DNA of 64,000 bases from Caulobacter endophyticus (GCF_029543245.1 NZ_JARQWV010000004.1:186001-250000); one strand, 5' to 3'. Positions 44,831-53,563 are shown, counted from the stretch's first letter. Notes: generated by a model from the letters alone, not told the origin. Translations and numbers: made by a program.

Positions 44831-46539
44831 GACCAACGGCGCGCCCAGGATTCGACGTCGGCGATCTGCAGGATCCGGAAATAGTCCGAGCCTCTCGGGG
44901 GGCCGGTTTCGCGCAGCAGGCCGGTGAGCGCGGCCTTGTCGAGAAGGCCCGCCTGATCCAGGCGCCCACCAAGGAGGTGGCTGGCGAGCTTTCCCCGCGC
45001 CGCCTCATAGGCTGGGCCCGCGAAACCGGACAGGTTGCCCTTGGTGCGGCGATCCGTCACCAAGGGCGGCAGGGCATGGCGGAAGGCCGCTCGGGTGACC
45101 GCCCTGTCTCTGCCCCCGCGGATCCACTCCCAACTGGGAATGGAAAGGCAAAGCTCGACGATGGGCTGAGACAGCAGCGGCGTGAGCAGGGGCGCCGTCT
45201 CCGATCGCGCGAAGGCGTCGAGATAGTTGTGTGCGCTCATCAACAGCTTGAGGTGCTCAACCTTCCCCGGCAGCAAGCGCGGGCCATCCAGCCACGGGTG
45301 AGGTTCCAAGGGCGTACCGGCCACACGTGGAGCCAGGAACCGCAGGTCCGAACGCCAGGCCTGCGCCGCCGGGGCGAAGGCGCGTTGGACCGACATGCTG
45401 CCAGCGCGCCATAGGCTGCAGTCGTGCAGCAGGGCGAGGTCCTGCACGGCGCGGATCCAGACGCCCAGCTTCCCGCGCCGGAGTGCATCGGCCGCGGGGG
45501 TCGACGAGTGGGTCTTGAAGAAGACGTTGTCACCGCCGCCGCCAGAGACGAAGGCGTCGCTCCCAAGCTCGACGGCCCGCGCCTGGAGCGTCAGATCCCA
45601 GGCCCCGAGCAGGGCATGGCCGCTCGGACGCGGGCGGCGCACGCTCGGCGCCACTGTCAGATCCACGTCGCCTGGCGCCAGAGCGATCTCCTCAAGCGCC
45701 AGTCCCAGCCGTTCGGCCACGGCGCGGGCATAGAGGCGTTCGTCGCCATCAAGCGCCGGCGACACCATGTTGACGCAGCGGACATCGACGTCGGCGTCCC
45801 AAAGGCAGGCGGCCAGGACCGACGAATCCAGACCGCCGGACAACTCCAGCAAGACCTTGTCACGGCCGTCCGCCCAAGCCCTGACACAGCGACGCACGAG
45901 GTCCCCAAGCGCCTGCGAGTGATCCTCCTCGCCGTCGTCGGCCACATGGTCCCCGGGCGACCAGAGCGCACGTTCGTCAGGACGGCCCGACGACCAGGTC
46001 AACGCCGAGCCTGGCGGCAGTTCGGCCAGGCCCTCGAAGCCAGTCCGCCGCGCGCGCCTGAACGGATAGGCCATGAAGTGGGCCACGAACGACCAGTCGA
46101 TCCGTGGTGTCAGCCAGCCCAGATCGATGAGGAGCCCGACATCGTTGGACATGACGTCTACCGCTCCGACCGTGAGCCGATATGCCGACAGGGCGCCAAA
46201 TGGGCTGCGGATCACGTGTGCGGCTCCGGCCGGATCGGCGAACACGGCAAGGTAATCGCCCCAGAACCCCGACACGAACGCAGCGCCGGCGCTGGACGAC
46301 ACCGCCTTGGCGAGGTCGGGCGAGATGGTCTTGGCCCGGCGAAAATCGGCGCGGCTGAAAACCTCGCCGAAGACCAGGCCCATGTCGTCCGGCAGCCGCA
46401 CGGATTCTGGTCGGTCGCTCATCACCACGAAGTCGTGTCCCGCCAGGCGCGACGTCATTTTCCGCCGTTCGAGAACCACCTTCTCGCGCTGGCGCACCAG
46501 CTCGGCAGGGCCGCAAAGGATCAGAATGCTCGCCGTCAT
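44827..46539 (-). CDS. Lasso cyclase (asparagine synthetase-like, C protein)
   Basis: A 570-residue protein homologous to asparagine synthetase B. The N-terminal part keeps a degenerate glutaminase fold. The ATP-pyrophosphatase signature SGGLDSS is at residues 234-240 (LLELSGGLDSSVLAACLWDA), with a later GSDAFVSGGGGDNVFFK motif. In lasso pathways this enzyme adenylates the Asp/Glu side chain and closes the ring on Gly1. It starts on the base next to the B stop codon (TAGATG), so B and C are translationally coupled. Confidence 0.93.
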   Translation of the reverse strand: MTASILILCGPAELVRQREKVVLERRKMTSRLAGHDFVVMSDRPESVRLPDDMGLVFGEVFSRADFRRAKTISPDLAKAVSSSAGAAFVSGFWGDYLAVFADPAGAAHVIRSPFGALSAYRLTVGAVDVMSNDVGLLIDLGWLTPRIDWSFVAHFMAYPFRRARRTGFEGLAELPPGSALTWSSGRPDERALWSPGDHVADDGEEDHSQALGDLVRRCVRAWADGRDKVLLELSGGLDSSVLAACLWDADVDVRCVNMVSPALDGDERLYARAVAERLGLALEEIALAPGDVDLTVAPSVRRPRPSGHALLGAWDLTLQARAVELGSDAFVSGGGGDNVFFKTHSSTPAADALRRGKLGVWIRAVQDLALLHDCSLWRAGSMSVQRAFAPAAQAWRSDLRFLAPRVAGTPLEPHPWLDGPRLLPGKVEHLKLLMSAHNYLDAFARSETAPLLTPLLSQPIVELCLSIPSWEWIRGGRDRAVTRAAFRHALPPLVTDRRTKGNLSGFAGPAYEAARGKLASHLLGGRLDQAGLLDKAALTGLLRETGPPRGSDYFRILQIADVESWARRWS

Positions 46540-47187
46540 CTAGAGCACCAGGATCGGCGTGAAGGCCTCGATCCGCTCCAGCCGATCGTTGAGCACCAGG
46601 TCTTCGCACTGGAGCCAGCAGTGGGCGGCGAACGGACTGGCGATGACGCCGAAAACCAGATCGGCATGGCCGCCCCGCCGCCTCATGAACCCGCGCAGCG
46701 CCAGCGAATCCAGGAGACAGACCGATCGCACGGGGACAAGGGCCCGGTGTCGCAGGAAGCGCCTGGCGAGGACGGGAACCCGATCGGCCTCCGAGCGGGG
46801 CAGGGCTTCCTGATTGGCTTGCAGCTGGCTCAGGATCTTGGCGAACGGCTCGCGCCGGAGGCGTCGGCTCGTGCCCCAGATCGATGAGGCCACGCCTATC
46901 GCGTCAATCATGCTTGAGCGGCCCGTAGGCGCGTGGGCGAGCTCGCGTCGTGCTGGAATGACAGGAGCACGCGGCGCGCGACGCCCGTTGGGCGTCAGCA
47001 GTCCCCGGCGGATCAGGGTCTCCACCTGGTCGGGGCGGCCAGCGCCCGGCCCATCCCGAACGACGGCGCTGAACGCTTCCCCTAGGGTTTCGTGGATCGT
47101 GAAGTAGCGCGCGCGGACCGTGTCGAGAAAAATGGGACGACCGGCCGCGAAGCAGTAGGCGAGGTGGTCGGGAACGACGAGATCCAT
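46540..47187 (-). CDS. Lasso B protein: RRE fused to transglutaminase-like leader peptidase
   Basis: 215 residues. Residues 1-70 form a RiPP recognition element (LVVPDHLAYCFAAGRPIFLD, YFTIHETLGEAFSAVV, LIRRGLL) that binds the precursor leader. Residues about 95-215 are the cysteine peptidase with the triad Cys157 (VRSVCLLDSLAL), His189 (AAHCWLQCEDLV) and Asp201 (LNDRLE), which removes the leader and hands the core to the cyclase. The start at 47187 is 46 bp downstream of the second precursor stop. RRE and protease are fused, as usual in Proteobacteria. Confidence 0.92.
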   Translation of the reverse strand: MDLVVPDHLAYCFAAGRPIFLDTVRARYFTIHETLGEAFSAVVRDGPGAGRPDQVETLIRRGLLTPNGRRAPRAPVIPARRELAHAPTGRSSMIDAIGVASSIWGTSRRLRREPFAKILSQLQANQEALPRSEADRVPVLARRFLRHRALVPVRSVCLLDSLALRGFMRRRGGHADLVFGVIASPFAAHCWLQCEDLVLNDRLERIEAFTPILVL

Positions 47188-47233
47188 GTCGGTCTCCGAG
47201 CGGACGTCCCCAGCCCGGGGACGCCGCAGTGGT

Positions 47234-47365
47234 TCAGGCGTCGGAAAGGCCAAGCTCGGGTTGGAGCTGAAAGCCCTCGATGTTGACGCCCATCATGCCA
47301 GCGGTGACGTCGGCGACCGCACCAAGGTCGATCACTTCCGAAGCCGTGTTGTCGTGCGTATCCAT
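47234..47365 (-). CDS. Lasso peptide precursor A2
   Basis: A 43-residue precursor. The leader contains EVIDLGAVADV and ends with Thr-Ala, giving Thr at position -2 of the predicted cleavage site, the hallmark residue of lasso leaders. The predicted core is 21 residues: ring GMMGVNIE, tail GFQLQPELGLSDA. Gly1 and Glu8 would form an eight-membered-residue macrolactam, and Phe10, Gln11 and Gln13 are candidates for steric plugs. GGGAG lies nine bases before the ATG. Too short to be found by length criteria, it is supported by its position and by similarity to A1. Confidence 0.9.
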   Translation of the reverse strand: MDTHDNTASEVIDLGAVADVTAGMMGVNIEGFQLQPELGLSDA

Positions 47366-47389
47366 GACTTGTCTCCCGGAATGCGAAGG

Positions 47390-47418
47390 CGGCGCCCTCT
47401 CGGGCCGAAAGGGCGCCG
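47390..47418 (-). promoter_or_regulatory. Intercistronic hairpin between precursors A1 and A2
   Basis: CGGCGCCCT and AGGGCGCCG form a perfect 9-bp stem with an 11-base loop, seven bases after the A1 stop codon. No U-tract follows on the minus strand, so it is more likely an RNA stability or partial-termination element that raises A1 over downstream products than a full terminator. Confidence 0.6.
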
Positions 47419-47424
47419 GGGACG

Positions 47425-47559
47425 TCAGTCGTCGCTGATGCCGGTGGCCGGCTGCTGGACGAAGCCCTCGATGTCGCTGAGCTTGCCGCCCTGCGTTTCG
47501 ACGGCGACGGCGCCCAGGTCGATCAGGGCGTCTTCGATGTGGTCTTCGATCCGTTCCAT
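47425..47559 (-). CDS. Lasso peptide precursor A1
   Basis: A 44-residue precursor starting MERIEDHIEDALIDLGAVAV. The leader ends with Thr-Gln, again Thr at -2. Predicted core of 21 residues: ring GGKLSDIE (Gly1-Glu8), tail GFVQQPATGISDD. Compared with A2, the leader block IDLGAV and the core pattern xxIEGFxxQPxxGxSD are conserved while ring residues 2-6 vary. AAGGAG lies eight bases before the ATG. It is the first structural gene after the regulator, 94 bp downstream of its stop. Confidence 0.9.
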   Translation of the reverse strand: MERIEDHIEDALIDLGAVAVETQGGKLSDIEGFVQQPATGISDD

Positions 47560-47629
47560 GACGGTCTCCTTCTCCAGGTCACGCCCACCGTGACAGTCGA
47601 ACGGTGCGACCACAGGTAGAGAACCCGAA

Positions 47630-47660
47630 GGAAATAACGCCGGAATTTTCCGATTATTCC
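47630..47660 (-). promoter_or_regulatory. Putative regulator operator upstream of the lasso precursors
   Basis: Outer inverted repeat GGAAATAA ... TTATTCC encloses an inner GGAA-TT-TTCC. The segment is AT-rich within GC-rich surroundings, overlaps the GntR stop codon and lies 70 bp upstream of the A1 start. It is a good candidate for a promoter/operator controlled by the adjacent GntR protein, by position and symmetry only. Confidence 0.45.
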
Positions 47661-48289
47661 GCAGGACGCCGCGGGTCGCGGTCACTGAGGCCATGGAGGC
47701 TGCGGACGATCGCGGGCACCAGCCGCAGGCGGCGGCGGTGATAAGCGACGAGCGCCTGACGCAGCGCCGTGGATGACCCGGCGGCGGCCAGGCCTCGCAG
47801 CTCCCGGGTTTCCTCCTGGAACTCAGGGACCAGCTCCAGCTCGGCGCAGCGTGGGCGATGCAGGCGATCGCTGGCCCCGGCCACGGCCCATTCGACCTCG
47901 ACATTGCCGCTGCGGGCGGCCAGGCGCGCGAACAGGTCCTCAAGGGCTGCGATCGGACCATCGCCCTCGGGAGCCTCAGGCGAGATAGCCGGCTCGCCGC
48001 CGGCCGACCTTGCGGCGTTGACCAGGAGGGCGACGTTCCATTGATAGAGGTCCGACAGGTCCGGCTCCGTCAGACGGGGAACAAGGAAGCCCTCGCCGGG
48101 CAGGGCGGTGAGCAGCCGCTCGCCGACCAGGCGATGCAGGGCCGCCCGCACCGGCGTGGCGCTGGCCCCGAACCGCCGCGAAAGCTCGGGGACGTCGATG
48201 CGTTCGCCGGGCCGCAGGGCGCTTTCGGACAGCAGGAAGGTCTTGATCGAGAGGTAGACGCGCTCGCCGGTGCCGGGCCGATCAATCAT
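47654..48289 (-). CDS. GntR-family transcriptional regulator of the lasso operon
   Basis: About 211 residues from MIDRPGTGERVYLSIKTFLL. The N-terminal winged helix has LRPGERIDVPELSRRFGASA followed by TPVRAALHRLVGERLLTAL, GFLVPRLTEPDL, which is GntR/FadR type. The C-terminal helical domain (about 85-205) should bind an effector. GntR genes are often the upstream neighbours of isopeptidase-type lasso clusters. It is encoded on the same strand directly before the precursors. Confidence 0.88.
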   Translation of the reverse strand: MIDRPGTGERVYLSIKTFLLSESALRPGERIDVPELSRRFGASATPVRAALHRLVGERLLTALPGEGFLVPRLTEPDLSDLYQWNVALLVNAARSAGGEPAISPEAPEGDGPIAALEDLFARLAARSGNVEVEWAVAGASDRLHRPRCAELELVPEFQEETRELRGLAAAGSSTALRQALVAYHRRRLRLVPAIVRSLHGLSDRDPRRPAE

Positions 48290-48431
48290 CAGGCTTAACT
48301 CCCTGGACGCGACGCAACGCAGCACGCCGAAAGGCGGGCCGCTGTCGCCAGGTCCTGTCGCGCCAGGTCCTTTCGTCCAGGGGCCCGCCAAAGGGGCGTG
48401 AGGATGGAAGCATCGATCGCTGATGGCATCT

Positions 48432-48459
48432 CCCCGAAATTCCCCCGCGAATTTTGGGG
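48432..48459. promoter_or_regulatory. CCCC-AAATT-GGGG hairpin downstream of radC
   Basis: CCCCGAAATTC and GAATTTTGGGG can pair with one mismatch around six bases, 18 bp after the radC stop. It may end radC transcription. The box resembles the CCCC-N-AATTGGGG boxes in repeats A and B at 2.8 and 3.2 kb. The rest of the 187-bp gap shows no gene. Confidence 0.45.
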
Positions 48460-48476
48460 GGTGGATTTTCCAGGAC

Positions 48477-49232
48477 CTAAAGCAGGCCCAGGGTCCGGAA
48501 GCTGGCGACCGTTTCGGCGCCGACGATCAGGTGATCATGGACGAGCACGCCCAGAGCCTTGCCGGCGCTGGCGACTGCCCGCGTCATCTCGATGTCGGGC
48601 TTCGAGGGCGTGGGGTCGCCCGAAGGATGGTTGTGGGCCAGGACGAGCGCGCTGGCCCCCGTCTCCAGGGCCCGCCGCAGGACCTCACGGACATAGACCG
48701 GCGCGTGGTCCACCGTGCCCTTGCCCAAGGCTTCGGCCAGGATCAGCTGGTTCTTCCTGTCCAGGAAAGCGGCCCAGATCTCCTCTCGCGGCAGGCCTCG
48801 GAGCTTGGCCTGGAAGAAGGCGGCGACCGCCCCGAACGAAGACATTACCGGCCGCGCGCTCAGCGCCGCCAGGCTGACCCGGCCTGCCGCCTCCCGCAGG
48901 ATCTTGAAGTTGAGGATGGTCGCCTCGCCGACGTGGCGGCGCAGTTCGGCGCGGTCGGCGGCGAGCACGCCGGCCAGGCCGCCGAACCGCTCGACCAGAC
49001 GCGCGGCCAACTCGCAACCTTCGGTCCGTTCGTCCTGGGCCAGATGCACCTGAAGGATCTCGGCGTCCTGCATGACGTCGACTCCGAAGCGCGCGGCGAA
49101 GTCGAGGACCTCCTGGCGCGACGGCGCCCGCCCTCCCGGGGTTTCGGGCGTGAAGGGGCAGGGCTTGGCCGTCGTCTCCAGCACAGTGGCGGTCTCGGCG
49201 GCGAAGGCGATGAGGGCAGGGAAGGCGGACAT
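48477..49232 (-). CDS. radC: RadC-family JAMM/MPN+ protein
   Basis: A 251-residue protein. The start MSAFPALIAF was chosen because the open frame upstream overlaps the helicase gene and is not protein-like. The helix-hairpin-helix-like N-terminal half contains RLVERFGGLAGVLAADRAEL. The JAMM metal motif is ALVLAHNHPSGDPTPSKPDI, preceded by a conserved Glu strand. Despite its name, no repair activity is established. Such genes accompany plasmid and ICE backbones and anti-restriction genes. Confidence 0.93.
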   Translation of the reverse strand: MSAFPALIAFAAETATVLETTAKPCPFTPETPGGRAPSRQEVLDFAARFGVDVMQDAEILQVHLAQDERTEGCELAARLVERFGGLAGVLAADRAELRRHVGEATILNFKILREAAGRVSLAALSARPVMSSFGAVAAFFQAKLRGLPREEIWAAFLDRKNQLILAEALGKGTVDHAPVYVREVLRRALETGASALVLAHNHPSGDPTPSKPDIEMTRAVASAGKALGVLVHDHLIVGAETVASFRTLGLL

Positions 49233-49283
49233 GGCGTCCTCCGATCTGACAGCGCCGGACCCCATGCCCGGATCGCTCGCCCC

Positions 49284-49304
49284 CCTCGCCCTGGCTTTTT
49301 CTTT
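49284..49304 (-). promoter_or_regulatory. Conserved leader motif upstream of radC (one of four)
   Basis: Plus-strand CCTCGCCCTGGCTTTTTCTT. Similar strings lie about 45-75 bases upstream of the strawberry-notch, ParB-like and Toprim genes (53630-53646, 55870-55887, 56816-56835), all on the minus strand, with a consensus close to CGGCCCTGCCTTTTTC. It may be a binding site or RNA leader that co-regulates backbone genes. Confidence 0.4.
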
Positions 49305-52300
49305 CACCCCGCCGCCGACAGCCGGCGCTGGACCGGCCAGCGGGCCAGCACCGCGCTCAGCACAGCCGGCTTGTCGACGGGCACGAACACCCGCGGCGTG
49401 TAGGCGATGATCTCCACGAAGCAGCCGAGATTGACGAAGCTCTGCCGCTGAGCCGCCGCCCCCACCACCTCGATGCGCCAGCGGTCCATGACCCGCGCCC
49501 GGCGCAGCCACAGGCCGCCGGCCAGCGCCAGCGACGCCCCGTCCTGCAGGATCGAGCGCTGCGCGAACCGCGGCTCGCCGAGGCTCTGGGCCGCGTCGCC
49601 AAGCCCCAGCGCGACTTTCAGTGGCGGGACCTGCAAGGGGTCCAGCGCCCGGCCCAGCCACCGGCGCCCGTCCGGGGCCTTGATGCGTCGCACGCTGGCC
49701 TGGCGGCTGGGCAGGCTCGACCAGACCGGCAGCAGGAGGCCGGTGACCAGCACGATCTCGCGGGTGGTGAACGGGTCGGCCGCTTCGAGTTCGGCGCGCC
49801 AGGCCGCCGACCAGGTCGCCTCGTCAACGCTCTCCCAGGCCGACTCCTCGAAGGTCTTGAGCGGCGTGGTGACACGCTTTTCGGGCCGCACCAGGCGCAC
49901 GGCCGGGGTCAGGCGATCGTCGTCGTCGGTCGTGGTCAGGCCCTGCACCGCCAGGGCGGCGCGGCCGGACTTGCGATTGACGCAGTAGAGCAGGGCGGCG
50001 CGGTCCAGGCCCAAGAGGGCCTCCTCGACGCTGACCAGGCTTCGCCGCGTGCGCAGCGAAAATCGCGTCAGGCGCGTCTGCGCCCTCGTCATCACGTCGG
50101 TGCGGAGGGTCTCCTCGCCCAGGACCACCAGCTCGTCGGCGACGATGTCCTCTACGCCCCGGTCCAGGGCGCCCGTGGCGGCGGCCCGTTCGAGAATCCC
50201 CGCCAGGATGACGTCGAAGGCGGCGAACAGACCGTTCTGGTCGGCGATGCGCAGGGCCAGCAGCCGGTTGAGGAAGGTGTTCATCGGCGGCAGATCGTCG
50301 GACGATCGCAGATTGCCCTGGCCGTCGAGCAGGGACAGGCCCGTCTTGGTCTCGAACGTCGGGCGGTCCATGGCCTCCACCTCGCCGTGGTGGAGGGCGA
50401 CATAGAAGGCCTGCAGGGCGCGGTGGGCCCACGGGCTTTCCAGATTGTCCTCGGCCCGGAACAGCCCGGCGCCGGCGGTTCGCCGCTCGCCGCGGGTCAG
50501 GGCCCCCAGGCTGTCGAGCCGCCGCGCGATGGTCGACAAGAAGCGCTTTTCGCCGTGGATGTCGGTCGTCACCGGTCGAAAGAGCGGGGCGCTGGCCTGG
50601 TTGGTGCGGTGCGAGCGGCCCAGGCCTTGGATGGCCGCGTCGGCCCGCCAGCCTGGCTCGACCAGGTAGTGGACCCGGCGCTGCTGGTTGGCCGCCGACA
50701 GGTCGGCGTGATAGCTGCGCCCGGTGCCGCCGGCGTCGGAGAACACAAGCACGCGCTTGGCCCCCGACATGAAGGCGTCGGTCTCGGCCTTGGCCGCCGA
50801 GGCGCTGCGGCGTTCGACGACACGGCGGTCCTCCCGCCGTACGATCCGCCGGCCCCGCCCGGTGACCTCGGCCACCAGGTCGGGTCCAAGGGCGTCGAGC
50901 ACCGCGTCCAGCACGCCCGGCGCGGCGGGCAGGCAGGCCAGTTCGGCCACCAGCTGCTCGCGCAGCGCCAGGGCCTCCTGGCTGTAGACCGGCCGGCCGT
51001 CCTCAACCATCGGCACGAGGGTCACCGAGCCGTCGTCGTTGTTGATGGCGCTCATCGCCTGGATCGGGAAGGCGGCCATCAGGTAGTCGAGCACCTGGTC
51101 CTTGGGTGTGAGATCGACGGTCAGGTTGTTCCATTCCTCGACGGGGATCTGCGCCAGGCGTCGCTCCATCACCGCCTCGTTGGTGCTGACCACCTGCACC
51201 ACGCTGGAGCGGCCGGCGGCGAGGTCGGCGCGGATCGCCGCGATCAGGCTGGGGGCCTTCAGGCCGGCCAGCAGGTGGCCGAAGAACCGAAGCTTGGTCC
51301 CCTCGAAGGCCGACATCACCGCCGAGGCGGCCTGGCCGCTGCGGGCCGCGCCGTTCTCGTCGAGCACGCCGGTGGCTTTCAGCGCCTGCCGAAGATTTTG
51401 ATGGATCAGCTGATAGGCGTCGGCCCAGCGATCCCAGATCAGGATGTCGTCGGCCGACAGGGCGTGGGGCAGATCCTCATACTCGACGCCGTCGAACGAC
51501 AGCGAGCGGGCGATGTAAAGACCCAGCGCCTTCAGTTCCCGGGCGATCAGCTCCATGACCGCCACGCCGCCGGCCTCGACCGCTTCCAGGAAGGCCTCGC
51601 GCGTGGTGAACGGCGCCTCGGTCCCGCCCCACAGCCCCAGGCGAGCGGCATAGGCAAGGTTTTCCGGCGTCGTCGCGCCGGTGGCCGAGACATAGAGCAC
51701 CCGGGCGTTGGGCAGGCGGTTCTGCAGGGCCAGCCCCGCCTGGCCCTGCAGCGAGGCCTTCTTAGGTCCGCGCCCGCCCTTGGCCCCGCCGGCGGCGTTG
51801 GCCATGGCGTGGGCCTCGTCGAAGACGATCACCCCGTCGAAGTCCTCGCCCAGCCAGGCGACGATCTGGTCCAGGCGCGAGGGCCGGTCCCCGCGGGCCG
51901 GTTGGCGCAGGGTGGCGTAGGTCGAATAGAGGACGCCGCGCTCGAGCGGGATGGCCTCGCCCTGCTTCCAGCCGCTCTGCGGGACGATGTCCTGGCCCTG
52001 GCCGCCGATCGCGGCCCAGTCGCGGCGGGCGTCTTCCAGCAGGGCGTCGTTCTTGGAGAGCCACAGGGCGCGCAGGCGGCCCTGGGCCATGTTGTCGGCG
52101 ATGATCCCGGCGATCTGGCGGCCCTTGCCGCAGCCAGTCCCGTCGCCCAGGAAGAAGCCACGCCGGAAGCTGACCGCATCGTCGGCGTCGGCGCCGACCG
52201 CGACGGCCTGGTGGGCGGCGTGACCGATCCGCCAGCGGCCCGGCAGGGTCTGGGCGTGGGCCTCGCCGGCGTAGACGATCGTCTCCAGCTGGGCGTCCGA

Positions 52301-53563
52301 CAGGCAGTGGGCGTCGACCAGGCTGGTGGGCAAGAGCGGCCGATAGGTCGGGACGGGCGGAGCGACCGAGGCCATCGGCCCGGACTCGACCAGCGGCGAG
52401 GGATGGGGAGCCGCGCCGGCGATGGCGATGCGCCCCAGGCGGTAGGCCTGATAGAGGCCCACATCGACGCCCTCGCCCCGCCAGTCGATGACCGCGTAGT
52501 CGAGGGTCCGGGTCTGCGCCAGCAGCGCCAGCCGGCGGCCCGGACCGGCCAGGCCGCGCTCGCGGGCGACGAACGCCGCCGGCTGGACGAGCGTGCGGAA
52601 GATCCTCGGCTTGGCGCTGTGCCGGCCGGGCAAGGCGGCGACCCTGCCGACCGCTTCGGCCAGGTCGTCGCAGGAATGCAGGGGCGCGATCGGTCCGGCC
52701 TCGCCGCGGTCGAGCACCAGAAGGCCCGTCTCCACCGAGGTCCCCTGGCCGGCGAAGGCGCGTGCGGGCAGGCCGATCCGGCCCACGATCGTGCCGCGCG
52801 CGGCCAGACCCGCCAGTATGGCCTCGGCCTTGAGCCGGGCCAGCGGCACGATGGCCGCCAGGCGCCCGCCGTCGGCCAGGGTGTCGAGCGCGGCGTGCAG
52901 ATGCGCCTCCAGCGGCCCGAACGGCGGATTGCACAGCACCACGTCGAAGCCGCCCGCCCCCGGCAGACGGTCCTTCAGTTCGACCGCGTCGTGGCGCGTG
53001 CGCGGCGCGGCCGCAAACAGGCCGTCCAGCAGGCCCGCCCGCTGGGGCGAAAGCTCGTTGAGGGTCAGGCTCGCGCCACAGACCTCGGCCAGGATGGCCA
53101 TCAGACCCGTGCCCGCCGAAGGCTCGAGCACCTTGTCGCCGCCGCGCACCTGGCCGGCCATGGCGGCGAGGGCGCAAAGCTGCGGCGGGGTGGAGAACTG
53201 ATCCAGCGCCACCTGCTCGTCATCGCGGCGGGTCTGGGTCGGACAGAGCGCGGCAAGACCCTCGAGCAGGGCGCAGATCTCGACAGGGGCGTCCTCAAGG
53301 CGCGCCAGCTGGGCCGAAAGTCGACGAATCTGCAGGACGAGGGCCGCCTCGCACGCGTCATAGGCGTCGCGCCAGGACCAGGCGCCCTCAGCGTCGCTGG
53401 CCCCGAAGGTCATGGTCATCACAGAAGCCAGGAGCTTGCGGTCCAGGCGGCGCGAGCGGTTGAGATGGGGAAACAGGGCGCGGGCCGCGGCCAACAGGTT
53501 GGCGACGGCGTCGCTGGCGTCGTCGGCGAACAACGACAGGCGCGAAGGGGACGAGGCGGTCAT
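49304..53563 (-). CDS. Fused N6-methylase / strawberry-notch helicase
   Basis: A 1419-residue protein. Residues about 100-290 are a class I methyltransferase with motif I VLEPSAGTGLMAILAEVCGA and catalytic DVVLCNPPFGP. Residues about 440-1100 are a strawberry-notch type SF2 helicase: Walker A-like FFLGDGTGCGKGRQIAGIIA, Walker B IVFDEAHAMAN, and VFSDAGGTGRSYHADL in the second lobe. Large proteins of this layout are common on alphaproteobacterial plasmids and ICEs and related to phage DarB-type antirestriction proteins. A role in protecting incoming element DNA is likely but unproven. A hairpin at 53682-53708 separates it from the upstream gene. Confidence 0.92.
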   Translation of the reverse strand: MTASSPSRLSLFADDASDAVANLLAAARALFPHLNRSRRLDRKLLASVMTMTFGASDAEGAWSWRDAYDACEAALVLQIRRLSAQLARLEDAPVEICALLEGLAALCPTQTRRDDEQVALDQFSTPPQLCALAAMAGQVRGGDKVLEPSAGTGLMAILAEVCGASLTLNELSPQRAGLLDGLFAAAPRTRHDAVELKDRLPGAGGFDVVLCNPPFGPLEAHLHAALDTLADGGRLAAIVPLARLKAEAILAGLAARGTIVGRIGLPARAFAGQGTSVETGLLVLDRGEAGPIAPLHSCDDLAEAVGRVAALPGRHSAKPRIFRTLVQPAAFVARERGLAGPGRRLALLAQTRTLDYAVIDWRGEGVDVGLYQAYRLGRIAIAGAAPHPSPLVESGPMASVAPPVPTYRPLLPTSLVDAHCLSDAQLETIVYAGEAHAQTLPGRWRIGHAAHQAVAVGADADDAVSFRRGFFLGDGTGCGKGRQIAGIIADNMAQGRLRALWLSKNDALLEDARRDWAAIGGQGQDIVPQSGWKQGEAIPLERGVLYSTYATLRQPARGDRPSRLDQIVAWLGEDFDGVIVFDEAHAMANAAGGAKGGRGPKKASLQGQAGLALQNRLPNARVLYVSATGATTPENLAYAARLGLWGGTEAPFTTREAFLEAVEAGGVAVMELIARELKALGLYIARSLSFDGVEYEDLPHALSADDILIWDRWADAYQLIHQNLRQALKATGVLDENGAARSGQAASAVMSAFEGTKLRFFGHLLAGLKAPSLIAAIRADLAAGRSSVVQVVSTNEAVMERRLAQIPVEEWNNLTVDLTPKDQVLDYLMAAFPIQAMSAINNDDGSVTLVPMVEDGRPVYSQEALALREQLVAELACLPAAPGVLDAVLDALGPDLVAEVTGRGRRIVRREDRRVVERRSASAAKAETDAFMSGAKRVLVFSDAGGTGRSYHADLSAANQQRRVHYLVEPGWRADAAIQGLGRSHRTNQASAPLFRPVTTDIHGEKRFLSTIARRLDSLGALTRGERRTAGAGLFRAEDNLESPWAHRALQAFYVALHHGEVEAMDRPTFETKTGLSLLDGQGNLRSSDDLPPMNTFLNRLLALRIADQNGLFAAFDVILAGILERAAATGALDRGVEDIVADELVVLGEETLRTDVMTRAQTRLTRFSLRTRRSLVSVEEALLGLDRAALLYCVNRKSGRAALAVQGLTTTDDDDRLTPAVRLVRPEKRVTTPLKTFEESAWESVDEATWSAAWRAELEAADPFTTREIVLVTGLLLPVWSSLPSRQASVRRIKAPDGRRWLGRALDPLQVPPLKVALGLGDAAQSLGEPRFAQRSILQDGASLALAGGLWLRRARVMDRWRIEVVGAAAQRQSFVNLGCFVEIIAYTPRVFVPVDKPAVLSAVLARWPVQRRLSAAG

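Noticed and set aside
42584..44836. 750-codon minus-strand open frame opposite the isopeptidase
   Set aside because: Antisense to a gene with clear catalytic motifs. The composition is typical of a shadow frame.
44831..48476. ABC exporter (D gene) for the lasso peptides
   Set aside because: Looked for between and around the biosynthetic genes. None is present, which is usual for isopeptidase-type clusters.
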